Below are positions 34,169 to 42,966 of a stretch of 64,000 nt of DNA, piece after piece. Source of the stretch: Pseudomonas sp. Leaf58 (GTDB lineage: Bacteria > Pseudomonadota > Gammaproteobacteria > Pseudomonadales > Pseudomonadaceae); the NCBI RefSeq assembly GCF_003627215.1, contig NZ_CP032677.1:2671501-2735500 (forward strand). Direction: 5' to 3'. Under the pieces are notes generated by a model. That model ran no database searches and was not told the origin of the DNA. It was given only the letters and a program-made list of their open reading frames with translations. A program made the translations under genes and the position numbers. The first letter of the stretch is position 1, and the number at the start of each line of letters is the position of its first letter.

Positions 34169-34278
34169 CGGCACCGGGTCGATATTCGGCGGCTGCAGTG
34201 GGGATCAGAGCAGCCTGGCCATGCATAGAGCCCGGAAATCGGAAAAAGTGCAGTGTTTGGCGCTATTGGATACCTGTA

Positions 34279-34355
34279 CTGGCCTCTTCGCGGGTAAACC
34301 CGCGCCTACACATTACGATGATCTTGCAGGAGCGGGTTTACCCGCGAAGAGGCCG
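34279..34355. repeat. Inverted REP pair
   Basis: Plus copy at 34279-34310 (TGGCCTCTTCGCGGGTAAAC) and inverted copy at 34326-34355 (GGTTTACCCGCGAAGAGGCC within it), between the lipoprotein and phosphatase genes. Confidence 0.85.
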
Positions 34356-34373
34356 GCACAGGCGCCCCCTGAA

Positions 34374-35165
34374 CTACATGGCGTGACGCAACATCTGCAC
34401 CACCTGCGCATGCAGCACCGGGTCACCACAGGCCACCACGCACCCGCCATTCTGCGCACTGCTGCCATCCCAGGCGGTAATCACCCCGCCCGCGCCTTCG
34501 ATGATCGGCATCAATGCCTGCACGTCATACGGCTGCAGGCTGGCTTCGACAATCACGTCGACAAAACCCGATGCCAGCATGCAATAGGCATAACAATCGC
34601 CACCGTAGCGCATCAGCCGCGCCTGGCCGGCAACGGCCTCGAACGCCGCCTTGCGCTCGGCGGTATCGAACATGTCCGGCGTGGTGCACATCAGCGTGGC
34701 GGCGGCCAGGTCGGTACAGGCGCGGGTCTTGAGCGACGTGCCGCTGCGCCAGGCACCTTCCGGGGTGCCGACAAAGCGCTCACCCGTAAACGGCTGGTTC
34801 ATCACCCCCACCACCGGGCGCGTGCCGTCGTTCAAGGCAATCAGCGTGCCCCACAGCGGCAGGCCGGTAATGAAGGCGCGGGTGCCGTCGATCGGGTCGA
34901 GCACCCAGGTCAGCGGGCTGCTGCCGACAGCCACACCCGCCTCTTCACCGAGAATGCCGTGCGCCGGGTAGCGGGCCTGGATCAGCTCGCGCATGGCGTC
35001 CTCGGCCGCCTTGTCGGCCACGGTTACCGGGTCGTACAGCCGCCCGCCTTTGTCCTCGACGTCCAGGCTGGCACGGAAATAGGGCTTGATCGCCGCAGCG
35101 GCAGCATCGGCCAGCTGCTCGGCGAACGCGCGAAACTCGCCGATCTGTTCAGCACTCAGGGACAT
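34374..35165 (-). CDS. Inositol-monophosphatase-family phosphatase (HisN-like)
   Basis: This 263-residue Mg2+-dependent phosphatase has metal-binding residues Glu74/Glu75 (GEE), the motif DPIDGT (90-95) and a C-terminal Asp in LQPYDVQALMPIIEGAGG. The sequence context (KGGRLYDPVTVADKAAEDAM) resembles the HisN histidinol-phosphate phosphatase subgroup more than SuhB, so the last phosphatase step of histidine synthesis is a reasonable guess. ATG 35165 is chosen; the frame opens 15 residues earlier without family support. Confidence 0.85.
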   Translation of the reverse strand: MSLSAEQIGEFRAFAEQLADAAAAAIKPYFRASLDVEDKGGRLYDPVTVADKAAEDAMRELIQARYPAHGILGEEAGVAVGSSPLTWVLDPIDGTRAFITGLPLWGTLIALNDGTRPVVGVMNQPFTGERFVGTPEGAWRSGTSLKTRACTDLAAATLMCTTPDMFDTAERKAAFEAVAGQARLMRYGGDCYAYCMLASGFVDVIVEASLQPYDVQALMPIIEGAGGVITAWDGSSAQNGGCVVACGDPVLHAQVVQMLRHAM

Positions 35166-35311
35166 GGGGCGGGCCTCGTGAAAATGATGGACCCGCATCA
35201 TACCCGACACGCCGTGCTGCGCCAGCCTCTGTCAGCCGCTCATGCCGCTTGGGGCGGTCTAGACTGAACAGGGCCAGAACACCGGGGGGCTGCCACACGT
35301 GGAGGTGTGAG

Positions 35312-36202
35312 ATGAGCCAATTCAAGCGTCTGTTCGTCATGCTCGGCCCGCAGATGCGTCACACGCCGGCGCTGCAACGCGCTGCGGCGTTGGCGGAGTC
35401 CTGTGGTGCCTTGCTGGATATCAACGTGTTCGTCGACGATGTCGATACCTTCGGCCTGATGAGCGATGGCCGCGAACGTGAACGGCTGCTCAGCGACAAC
35501 CGCCAATGGCTGGCGGATGAAGCCGAACAGTTGGGTAACGCCGGCCTGGATGTGTCCACCGAACTGCTGCTGACCCGTGACCCGCTGGGCAGCGTACTGG
35601 AGCGGGTCGAACGGCTGGGGTGCGACCTGCTGATCAAGGACGTGCAACACGAACCGGTCCTCAAGCGCCTGCTGGTAACGCCACTGGACTGGCAATTGCT
35701 CAAGGACAGCCCGGTCGCCGTGCACCTGGTCAGCGACATCCGCCTGCCCTTGCCCCGGCAGATTGCCGCCGCTGTGGACCTGAACAGCCATGGCGCCGGC
35801 GAGCACCTGGATGAGCAGGTGATCCATTGCGCGCATGCCCTGGCCCTGCAATGCAACGCCGAACTGCACCTGCTGCATGTTTGCGACGCGGCCAAAACCC
35901 ATATCGCCGACTTTGGTGCAGGCACGGTGACCATGCCCGGCTTCGATGGCAGCGTGCGCAATGCACAGCGTGCGGCTTTCAACCGCCTGGGCGACCTCCA
36001 GCAGATTCCGCTGGAGCGCAGGCACTTTTTGGAAGGAGCAGCGATCAAGGCCATCGCCCAGTTCGTCAGCCACAGCCGGGCGGATGTGATCGTGATGGGC
36101 AGCCACCGGCATGACGCCATGCAGACATTCCTGGGCGGGACCACGGCGCATGTATTGGAACATCCACTGTGCAATGTGTTGGCGATCAAGGCCATTCGCT
36201 GA
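35312..36202 (+). CDS. Tandem universal stress protein (UspE-like)
   Basis: This 296-residue protein contains two Usp domains, with residues about 1-145 degenerate and about 150-296 better conserved. The second ends in the nucleotide-binding signature VIVMGSHRHDAMQTFLGGTT with the AHVLEHPLCNVLAIK tail. The layout is that of UspE. GGAGG precedes ATG 35312 closely. UspE-like proteins help survival under stress or anaerobiosis, but the ligand is not known here. It is divergent from the phosphatase gene. Confidence 0.88.
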   Translation: MSQFKRLFVMLGPQMRHTPALQRAAALAESCGALLDINVFVDDVDTFGLMSDGRERERLLSDNRQWLADEAEQLGNAGLDVSTELLLTRDPLGSVLERVERLGCDLLIKDVQHEPVLKRLLVTPLDWQLLKDSPVAVHLVSDIRLPLPRQIAAAVDLNSHGAGEHLDEQVIHCAHALALQCNAELHLLHVCDAAKTHIADFGAGTVTMPGFDGSVRNAQRAAFNRLGDLQQIPLERRHFLEGAAIKAIAQFVSHSRADVIVMGSHRHDAMQTFLGGTTAHVLEHPLCNVLAIKAIR

Positions 36203-36219
36203 GTGCTGGAATACTTGAA

Positions 36220-36256
36220 CCGGCCTCTTCGCGGGCAAGCCCGCTCCTACAGGGCC
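36220..36256 (+). repeat. Canonical P. putida REP element
   Basis: CCGGCCTCTTCGCGGGCAAG followed by CCCGCTCCTACAGGG, the best consensus copy in the window. Confidence 0.88.
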
Positions 36257-36336
36257 TGGGGGGCGGCTTGCCTGCGGCGCGGCGTAGATTTTCCTGCAGA
36301 ATCTGGCACGGCAGTGCCATATAAAAAGAATGCATT

Positions 36337-36351
36337 TGATAATGATTCGTA
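36337..36351 (+). promoter_or_regulatory. Candidate Fur box upstream of the TonB receptor
   Basis: TGATAATGATTCGTA matches the 7-1-7 Fur half-site TGATAAT-n-ATTATCA perfectly on the left and at ATT..A on the right. It lies 60 bp before the receptor ATG. Confidence 0.65.
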
Positions 36352-36411
36352 GTAGTTTTTCGGCGCTTTTCCACCCTACCTTCAGCGCCTTACTCCAGGA
36401 TCGTCCCGTCG

Positions 36412-38535
36412 ATGCGTCGCACGTTCGTTTCACTTTGTGTGCTTCATGCTGTCTCCCCGCTGGCGTTTGCCGAGCCTGAGCCGCTCGGCGCTCCCGCCCA
36501 GATCGAACTCCAGGCCCTGAGCATTACCAGCCTCGCCGACAGCGAACGTGCCGATGGCCCCGTCGACGGCTACAAGGCGACCCGCTCGGCCAGCGCTACC
36601 CGCACCGACACGGCGCTGCACGAAACCCCGCAGTCGGTCAGCGTGGTACCCAAGGATGTACTGGAGGACACCGGCGCCACACGCCTGCAGGACGGCCTGG
36701 ACTATGCCGGCGGTGTCGGCCGCGCCAACAACTTCGGCGGCCAGGGCCTGACCACCTTTACTGTGCGCGGCTTCACCACTGGCGAGTTCTACCGTAACGG
36801 TTTCCCGATCAACCGCGGCTACCCCAACGCCCCAGATGCCAATACGGTCGAGCGCCTGGAAGTGATCCGTGGCCCGGCCAGCAGCCTGTACGGGCGTGGC
36901 GACCCCGGCGGCACCTTCAACGTGGTCAGCAAGCAGCCGCTGCCAGAATCGAAGGTCACCCTGGGCAGCCAGTTCGATGACCAAGGCATGCAGCGCGCCA
37001 CCCTCGATGCCACCGGCCCGCTGAACCAGGACGGCTCGCTGGCCTACCGCCTGAACCTGCTGGGCGAAGGTGGCGAGAGCTTCCGCGACGATGTGGAAAG
37101 CGAGCGCTATGACGTGGCACCGGTGCTCAGCTGGCAGGTCAACGACAACACGAAGATCGTCTTCGAGGGCGACTTCATGCGTAACAACCACCCGCTGGAC
37201 CGCGGCCTGACCCGCTACCCCACCCAGGCTGGCAGTGCCTCGCGCGATACTTACATCTGGGAAAAAGGCAGCGACAACCTGCTGCACAACGACAACAACA
37301 TGGCCCAGTTGCGCTTCGAGCACCTGCTCAACGACGACTGGACGTTGGCTGGTGGCTTCCAGTACCTCGATGGCTCGCTCAAAGGCAATGCCGTGGAAGG
37401 CACCATGGCCCCCGCAGATGGCCGCACCCTGCAGCGCAACTTCAATTACCGCAAGCTGGAGTGGACCGACCGCGACTGGCAGCTGAACCTGACCGGGCAT
37501 TTCGATACCGGTGCGTTCAGCCATACATTGCTGACCGGTGTCGAGTACGAAAACTACCACTACAGCTCGATCATCCAACGTTCCACTGCGCCCTACGCGA
37601 TCGATATCTACAACCCGGTACTGGGCCAGCCGAGGCCGCCGCTGGCAGCAGTACCAACCACCTGGGACAGCGAGCAGCTCGAGACCTGGGCGTTCTTCAT
37701 CCAGGACCAGGTGGCCCTGACCGAGCGCCTGAAGGCATTGGCCGGTGTGCGCTTCGAGCGCTTCGAGCACGACTATGACGACCGCCGGGCCGCCAACCGC
37801 GACTTCAACAAGGGCGAGAATGGCGTCACCCCGCGCTTTGGCCTGATCTACGACCTGACTGACACCGTCGCGGTCTATGCCAACACCGCTCGCTCGTTCA
37901 AGCCCAACACTGGCGCCAGCCTGCAAGGCTCGGGTTTCGACCCGGAAAAAGGCAAGTCCTATGAACTGGGTGTGAAATGGGAAGCGTTGGACCGGCAACT
38001 GAGCGTTGACGCGGCGATCTACCACATCGTCAAGGAGAATGTGTTGACCCGTGACCCGGCAGACCCCAACTACAGCATTGCCGCAGGTGAAGTACGTAGC
38101 CGTGGCCTGGATATCAACATCGCTGGCAATATCACGCCAGAGTGGCGGATGATCGGTGGTTACGCTTACGTAGACGCCGAAGTGACCAAGGACGAGCGTA
38201 TCCCCACCGGCACGCGCCTGGCGAACATTCCGCAGAACACGTTCAGCCTGCTTAATACCTATGAATTCCAGGACGGATTCGCCAAAGGCCTTGGGCTGGG
38301 GGTTGGGGTGAAGTACGTCGATGACCGCAATGGCCAGACCGAGGCAGTCACTTACAACATGGCGCAGTACACCGTTGTCGACCTGTTGACCTTCTACAAG
38401 GTCAACGACCACGTCCGCCTAAACCTGGACGTGAAGAACCTGTTCAACAAAGAGTACGACGAGGGGGCGTTCAACTTCTACGCCTACCCGGGAGCGCCGC
38501 GTACGGTGCAGGCTGGGGTTGCGTACACATTCTAA
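36412..38535 (+). CDS. TonB-dependent ferric-siderophore receptor
   Basis: This 707-residue outer-membrane receptor should import a ferric siderophore using TonB energy. A signal peptide (to about VSPLAFA, residue 20) is followed by a plug domain (TALHETPQSVSVVPKDVLED; VIRGPASSLYGRGDPGGTFN) and a 22-strand barrel ending in a C-terminal aromatic (GVAYTF). The N-terminus is short, so there is no secretin-like signalling domain and it is probably not coupled to a sigma/anti-sigma pair. A Fur-box-like site lies upstream. The siderophore is unknown. Confidence 0.92.
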   Translation: MRRTFVSLCVLHAVSPLAFAEPEPLGAPAQIELQALSITSLADSERADGPVDGYKATRSASATRTDTALHETPQSVSVVPKDVLEDTGATRLQDGLDYAGGVGRANNFGGQGLTTFTVRGFTTGEFYRNGFPINRGYPNAPDANTVERLEVIRGPASSLYGRGDPGGTFNVVSKQPLPESKVTLGSQFDDQGMQRATLDATGPLNQDGSLAYRLNLLGEGGESFRDDVESERYDVAPVLSWQVNDNTKIVFEGDFMRNNHPLDRGLTRYPTQAGSASRDTYIWEKGSDNLLHNDNNMAQLRFEHLLNDDWTLAGGFQYLDGSLKGNAVEGTMAPADGRTLQRNFNYRKLEWTDRDWQLNLTGHFDTGAFSHTLLTGVEYENYHYSSIIQRSTAPYAIDIYNPVLGQPRPPLAAVPTTWDSEQLETWAFFIQDQVALTERLKALAGVRFERFEHDYDDRRAANRDFNKGENGVTPRFGLIYDLTDTVAVYANTARSFKPNTGASLQGSGFDPEKGKSYELGVKWEALDRQLSVDAAIYHIVKENVLTRDPADPNYSIAAGEVRSRGLDINIAGNITPEWRMIGGYAYVDAEVTKDERIPTGTRLANIPQNTFSLLNTYEFQDGFAKGLGLGVGVKYVDDRNGQTEAVTYNMAQYTVVDLLTFYKVNDHVRLNLDVKNLFNKEYDEGAFNFYAYPGAPRTVQAGVAYTF

Positions 38536-38623
38536 TAGACCAAGCTACTGACAGATTTGCCAGTACTCCTGGCTGCCAATGTGAAATATCGTTTCCGACA
38601 CATGGCAGACAGGAGCACATAAT

Positions 38624-39871
38624 ATGTTCAAGGCAGGAGAACTCGATACTCGCTACGGCGAAAATGGCTATGCGAAATTTCCAGCTATACAGCCTGGCGA
38701 AAGCGCCTACATCGCTGCGATCACCCAAGCCCCCGACGGGAGCCTTGCCGCTTGCTGGTCGACTCAAGATTCGCCGCCAAGCAATTACTTCATGCGCCTC
38801 ACCCCCGAAGGGAAATGGGACAGTGAGACGGGGCATAAATTGATCGCTGTGCCAGCGGGGCAGGATGCGACCGCCGGCCACTTCGCAATGCTCACGCAAA
38901 ACCGAACGGACAACAGCAACATCGCGCAAGCTACGACGTATTACGCTGAGGGCGGAGTTTCCGTTGAAACCGCCGCTGTCGGTCTCTACGACCAACGTTT
39001 CACTGCAAGCCCCAGCTTTGGTGCAGTGGGCATTTCGCTTCACAAGCCGGATGATGCGCCGACAGCCCCCAACAGTATCGGTGGGGTCAAAGTACTGCGA
39101 AGTGTACACGCCGGCGGCGCGATCAGGTCGTTGTACATGGCCCAGCGTGATACCGATAGCGCACCGACCGCCTGGATTGCCTTGCTTGATCCGCTCACTG
39201 GCGCCCCCCTGAAGGGGCTAGGCCAGGACCGTAATCAAACGCAACTGGCGCTGCCCATTCTGGACGTCGAACCGGGCACTCCGAAGTACCCTCTGGACAT
39301 TACTGACAGTTACTTTTTTGATGACGGAAGCTTTCTTTTGGCAGGCTCTGCCGATTGGCGCCAAGTGATCGCTAAGTTCAATGCCGATGGATTGTTGGAC
39401 GCCTCTTTCGGCATTCTCCAGGTTGCCGCTTACCGTAAAACGGTCAACGTTTCGGTAGATCTTGTGAATGAGCGAATCGTCACGGTCGCCGGCACCCCCC
39501 GCAACTTCGGTGACAGGTCTGCACTGGTGGTGCGGCGGTTCATGTACAACGGTCAACCCGATACTGACTTTGGCGGGAACGGACTGGTGAATGTGTACAT
39601 GGACTATGAATGGAATAGGGTCAGCGGGATAAGCATAGACGCCGAACAGCGAGTCATTATTGCCACCGAGCAGCGAAAAGGCATTCAAGACACGATTGAC
39701 GCTACCGTTACACGGCTATTGGAGGACGGGGAGTTGGATACGAACTTTGGCACTCAGGGGCATTTTCAGATCGCTGGCCTACAGCTGGAGAAATTGCTGT
39801 TCAATGAAGGCGAACTGAAGTTACTGACACGTCGTGCTAATGAGCATTTCGCCGTTCGGCTGCACGTGTGA
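38624..39871 (+). CDS. Delta-60 repeat protein, AT-richer than neighbours
   Basis: This 415-residue protein is built of weak delta-60-type repeats, recognisable by LDTRYGENGYAKF (start), LLDASFGILQV, PDTDFGGNGLVNV and ELDTNFGTQGHFQI (near the end), spaced at irregular beta-propeller-like intervals. No signal peptide is visible. Many codons end in A or T and its base composition is lower in GC than the flanking genes, which fits recent acquisition. AGGAG sits eight bases before the ATG. The role is not known; related Pseudomonas proteins are short hypothetical propeller-like proteins. Confidence 0.78.
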   Translation: MFKAGELDTRYGENGYAKFPAIQPGESAYIAAITQAPDGSLAACWSTQDSPPSNYFMRLTPEGKWDSETGHKLIAVPAGQDATAGHFAMLTQNRTDNSNIAQATTYYAEGGVSVETAAVGLYDQRFTASPSFGAVGISLHKPDDAPTAPNSIGGVKVLRSVHAGGAIRSLYMAQRDTDSAPTAWIALLDPLTGAPLKGLGQDRNQTQLALPILDVEPGTPKYPLDITDSYFFDDGSFLLAGSADWRQVIAKFNADGLLDASFGILQVAAYRKTVNVSVDLVNERIVTVAGTPRNFGDRSALVVRRFMYNGQPDTDFGGNGLVNVYMDYEWNRVSGISIDAEQRVIIATEQRKGIQDTIDATVTRLLEDGELDTNFGTQGHFQIAGLQLEKLLFNEGELKLLTRRANEHFAVRLHV

Positions 39872-39883
39872 ACGCCTGAAGGT

Positions 39884-39916
39884 AACCCAAGGCTCACGTC
39901 ACGCGAGCCTTGGGTT
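39884..39916. terminator. Bidirectional terminator
   Basis: AACCCAAGGCTC and GAGCCTTGGGTT form a perfect 12-bp stem between the convergent delta-60 gene and pagL. Confidence 0.85.
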
Positions 39917-39923
39917 TGCTGTT

Positions 39924-40445
39924 TCAGAACCCTTTACTGTAGAACAGCGAGTACGACTCGATCCCGTCGTTAGGCTGCTTGAGCCCGGCATTGGAATAAT
40001 GCATCGCGCGGATCCCCACCTTTTGCTCCCGCGGCAACTTCAAACCAAAGCCGATGCGGTCTTCGAAGTTGACCGCCGACCCCAAGCGATGGTCGCCCAC
40101 TTCGGTCTTGGAGAACGCCGCCAAACCAATGCCGGCTTCGATGTACGGGGTGTAGGTGAACCCGCTGAATTCGTAGGTGAACACTGGGCTGAACGACAGC
40201 GAATGCGCGCCGCTGGCCTCACCGCCTTCCCAGTAGGTGTAGGCAGCATCCCAGTAGCCCGTCAGATAACCGGTGCTGCTTTGCAACCATTTTTTGTCAA
40301 AGTCGAACGACATGCCAATACGGTAGGTCATGTCGCCTTGACCAGTTGCGCCCACGGCGCCAGACATCTGCGCTGCCTGGGCCAAATTCGCCCCGGCAAA
40401 GGCCAGCACTGCAGCGGCCAGCGAAGCGGCTAGACGGGTTTTCAT
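39924..40445 (-). CDS. pagL: Lipid A 3-O-deacylase PagL
   Basis: PagL is an outer-membrane beta-barrel enzyme that removes the 3-O acyl chain of lipid A. At 173 residues it has the P. aeruginosa length. The catalytic triad is His149, Ser151 and Glu163 (MHYSNAGLKQPNDGIE), which becomes 126/128/140 after a 23-residue signal peptide, as in the studied enzyme. It ends in the barrel signature SLFYSKGF. ATG 40445 has AGGAG eight bases upstream. A striking AT-rich palindrome lies about 100 bp before it. Confidence 0.95.
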   Translation of the reverse strand: MKTRLAASLAAAVLAFAGANLAQAAQMSGAVGATGQGDMTYRIGMSFDFDKKWLQSSTGYLTGYWDAAYTYWEGGEASGAHSLSFSPVFTYEFSGFTYTPYIEAGIGLAAFSKTEVGDHRLGSAVNFEDRIGFGLKLPREQKVGIRAMHYSNAGLKQPNDGIESYSLFYSKGF

Positions 40446-40543
40446 CAACGACTCTCCTGATGGTCTACACGGCAAGCGGGGGCTTGGGCCCCTCGATTTT
40501 TGCGGTGGCCGGGTGCATCCAAACCGGTCACACGAAGTAATAT

Positions 40544-40572
40544 TTTTTGATTATTGTCCAGATAATCAAAAA
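40544..40572. promoter_or_regulatory. AT-rich perfect inverted repeat upstream of pagL
   Basis: TTTTTGATTAT and ATAATCAAAAA form a perfect 11-bp inverted repeat around TGTCCAG, 99-127 bp upstream of the pagL ATG and 53 bp after the next gene's stop. The AT composition argues against an ordinary terminator; an operator or UP-like element is possible. Confidence 0.45.
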
Positions 40573-40624
40573 GTTGATAGCCAATTCGCCACTATTGGCT
40601 GAATGTCTGGCGGCCCGGCCAAGG

Positions 40625-41371
40625 TCAGTCGTATTCGGCCTCTTCGTGCTCGCCCAGCAGGCGCCTTTGCCGGGCGCTGGCTTCCTCCAGCACCTGCGGA
40701 TTGAAACGCCAGTTCAAGTACGGCGAAAACTTCTGCGCGACCATGCGCCGGCCATAGTGCACTTGCAGCATGTCGCGCTCCCGTGACTGGGTGCAGTTGG
40801 ACCCACCGCTGTGCCAGACATCGCTGCGAAACACCAGCGCATCCCCAGCCTTGCACAGCACCGGCAAGGCCTCACGGCCCTGCCAGTGGTTCTCGCCAAC
40901 TCGCGGCGGGCGCGCCGCGCGGTGGCTGCCGGGCACAATCCAGGTTGGCCCGATGTGATGGTCGATATCACTCAGATACAGCTGTGCCGTAAGAATCTGC
41001 GCGGGTTGGGTGAAATCCCCCCGCTCGCTGAGCCAGTCGGGCAACTGCAGGGGCAGGTAGTCCAGGTGCAGGGCCATGCCGGGGTAGCCCGGGTGGCTGC
41101 GCCAGGCGGTTTGCCCGATCACATGGCAGTCCGCGCCCAGTGCCGCTTCGGCCAGGGTAATCAGCGGTGGCAGGTCAAGAAAGGGCAACCACAACGGGTT
41201 GCGGTTGAACACGCATTTGTAATGTTCCAACAACCCCTGGTAGTCCCAGTGAATGGGTTGCAGGTCATCGATGGCGCAGCGCAACAAGGCGATACGCAAC
41301 GGTTCGAGCACACCGGGGAGCAGCACATAGCCCCGCTCGTCCAACATCTCCAGCTGTAGGTCCAGGCTCAT
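40625..41371 (-). CDS. Phytanoyl-CoA dioxygenase family (Fe(II)/2-oxoglutarate) protein
   Basis: This 248-residue cupin-fold oxygenase has the metal triad His102-x-Asp104 (LHLDY) and His187 (DVWHSGG), with Arg197 or Arg199 as likely 2-oxoglutarate ligand (SRERDM). It hydroxylates an unknown substrate. ATG 41371 (MSLDLQLEMLDERGYVLLPG) follows a GGAG at acceptable distance; a 19-residue extension is unlikely. It lies between pagL and a small exported protein on the same strand; lipid substrates are conceivable but not shown. Confidence 0.87.
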   Translation of the reverse strand: MSLDLQLEMLDERGYVLLPGVLEPLRIALLRCAIDDLQPIHWDYQGLLEHYKCVFNRNPLWLPFLDLPPLITLAEAALGADCHVIGQTAWRSHPGYPGMALHLDYLPLQLPDWLSERGDFTQPAQILTAQLYLSDIDHHIGPTWIVPGSHRAARPPRVGENHWQGREALPVLCKAGDALVFRSDVWHSGGSNCTQSRERDMLQVHYGRRMVAQKFSPYLNWRFNPQVLEEASARQRRLLGEHEEAEYD

Positions 41372-41424
41372 GGCGATGCGCTCCTTCCAGGCGGGAGTAC
41401 ATTTGTACCCCGCCCGTCTTTTCA

Positions 41425-41868
41425 TCAACGCCAGTGCAGGTTGACGGTGGCCGGCACCTTGCCGTTAACCGTCACCAATTGTTGCTTCGTTTCCCCTTCG
41501 GCGCTGCCAATGACTTTGTATTGGCCCGGTGGCAACTGCACATACAGCAGCGGCCCAGCATCGGTGACGTTGAGCATCTGCTTGCCCTGGGCACTCTGAA
41601 TGTCAACGGTGGCACCGCTCTGGAACTCGCCGCCAGGGCCTGCCGATAGCTCGACGTGCAGGTCGTAGCCCTTGGTTTTGCGCAGGGCGTTGGCTTCATC
41701 TTGGCCGATACCGCCTTGCAGGTAGCGGATGCCGTTTTGCTCCTGCGGTTGCAGTTGCACGCCCTGCATGTCGATAGGGGCATTGAGGTCGGCCGCGGCC
41801 GCCAGGGTCCATGGCATGGCCACTGCGATCAGCAGCGCCGCGCCGAGCGCGTAATGATGGTTACGCAT
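41425..41868 (-). CDS. Small exported protein with carboxypeptidase-regulatory-like fold
   Basis: This 147-residue protein has a signal peptide (MRNHHYALGAALLIAVAMPW, cleavage near LAAAA-DLNAP) and a mature beta-sandwich. The pattern LPPGQYKVIGSAEGETKQQL resembles the CarboxypepD_reg-like fold. A strong AGGAGG precedes the ATG. It is 53 bp upstream of the dioxygenase gene in the same direction. Function unknown; probably periplasmic. Confidence 0.8.
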   Translation of the reverse strand: MRNHHYALGAALLIAVAMPWTLAAAADLNAPIDMQGVQLQPQEQNGIRYLQGGIGQDEANALRKTKGYDLHVELSAGPGGEFQSGATVDIQSAQGKQMLNVTDAGPLLYVQLPPGQYKVIGSAEGETKQQLVTVNGKVPATVNLHWR

Positions 41869-41992
41869 GGTATGACCCTCCTTTGAGGATGGTTTACCTA
41901 TTATCTGATCCTTCAGGCGCAGCGGTGTTCGTGCTGATGCATGGTCGTTTGGATGAAATTCGCTTTACCAAGATCAATGTTGTGCAAAAACA

Positions 41993-42859
41993 TCAAGTTG
42001 CACGACCCTCTTCAAGCAATTTCACGAACATGCTCAAACTGCGTGACACCGTGCCCCGGCGCCAGACCAGCCAGGTTTTCAGATAACGAAAGTCTTCCGA
42101 CATTGGCCAGACGCTGACGGTGCTGCAACCCGGCATGTTGTCGAGCATGCTGCGCGGCATCATCGCCAAGCCGGCACCGGCGCTAACGCAGGCCAGCATG
42201 CCGTGGTACGACTCCATCTCGTGGATTTTGCCCGGCACCGCCTGGTCCTGCACAAACCAGTTTTCAAAGTGATGGCGGTACGAACAGTTGGCGCGAAAGG
42301 CGTAGATGCTTTCACCATTGACGTCTTGGGCGCGGGTTACCGGGGCGTGGTTGAGCGGCGCGATAACCATCATCTCTTCCTCGAACACCGGGATGCCCTC
42401 CAAGGTCGGGTGCAGCACCGGCCCGTCGACGAACGCCGCTACCAGGCGGCCAGACAATACGCCTTCGAGCATGGTCCCCGACGGCCCGGTGGACAGGTCC
42501 AGGTCAACCTTGGGGTAGCGCTGGTTATAGGCCGCCAGCAATGCCGGGATACGCACCGCTGCTGTGCTTTCCAGCGAGCCCAGGGCGAAGGTGCCCTGCG
42601 GGTCCTCGCCGGCTACAGCCAGCCGCGCCTCGTGCACCAGGTCGAGAATGCGTCGGGTGTACTCAAGGAAGTTCCAACCTGCGGGTGACAGGCGTAGCCG
42701 GCTTTTTTCACGAATGAACAGTTCCACACCAAGGTCTTCTTCCAGTTGCTTGATGCGCGTAGTCAGGTTCGACGGCACCCGATGGATGTGCTGCGCGGCG
42801 GCACTGATGCTGCCCTGCTCTGCCACGGCTTTGAAGATCTCCAGTTGCACCAGGTCCAC
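41993..42859 (-). CDS. LysR regulator of the PtrR/YneJ type
   Basis: This 288-residue LysR protein begins [20 protein letters not shown] with a GTG start, and its helix-turn-helix region [20 protein letters not shown] is characteristic of PtrR/YneJ. Those proteins control succinate-semialdehyde dehydrogenase genes during putrescine or GABA use. It is divergent from just such a dehydrogenase here, 107 bp away, which strongly suggests that target. A candidate operator AATG-N7-CATT lies in the gap. Confidence 0.85.
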   Translation of the reverse strand: MDLVQLEIFKAVAEQGSISAAAQHIHRVPSNLTTRIKQLEEDLGVELFIREKSRLRLSPAGWNFLEYTRRILDLVHEARLAVAGEDPQGTFALGSLESTAAVRIPALLAAYNQRYPKVDLDLSTGPSGTMLEGVLSGRLVAAFVDGPVLHPTLEGIPVFEEEMMVIAPLNHAPVTRAQDVNGESIYAFRANCSYRHHFENWFVQDQAVPGKIHEMESYHGMLACVSAGAGLAMMPRSMLDNMPGCSTVSVWPMSEDFRYLKTWLVWRRGTVSRSLSMFVKLLEEGRAT

Positions 42860-42877
42860 AGCCTTTCTCCAAACGTG

Positions 42878-42892
42878 AATGTTTCGCTCATT
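42878..42892. promoter_or_regulatory. Candidate LysR operator, sad promoter
   Basis: AATG-TTTCGCT-CATT is an inverted repeat with 7-bp spacer in the divergent region, followed by AT-rich sequence. Confidence 0.35.
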
Positions 42893-42966
42893 ATTATTCA
42901 GTTTTCAATAAACCCCTAGCCCACTAGTCTGGCGTCACGGTTCAACAACAACGAGAGTGTCCCGCC

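Noticed and set aside
36430..38412. A 660-residue antisense frame opposite the TonB receptor
   Set aside because: Composition typical of shadow frames; the receptor on the other strand has signal peptide, plug and barrel end.
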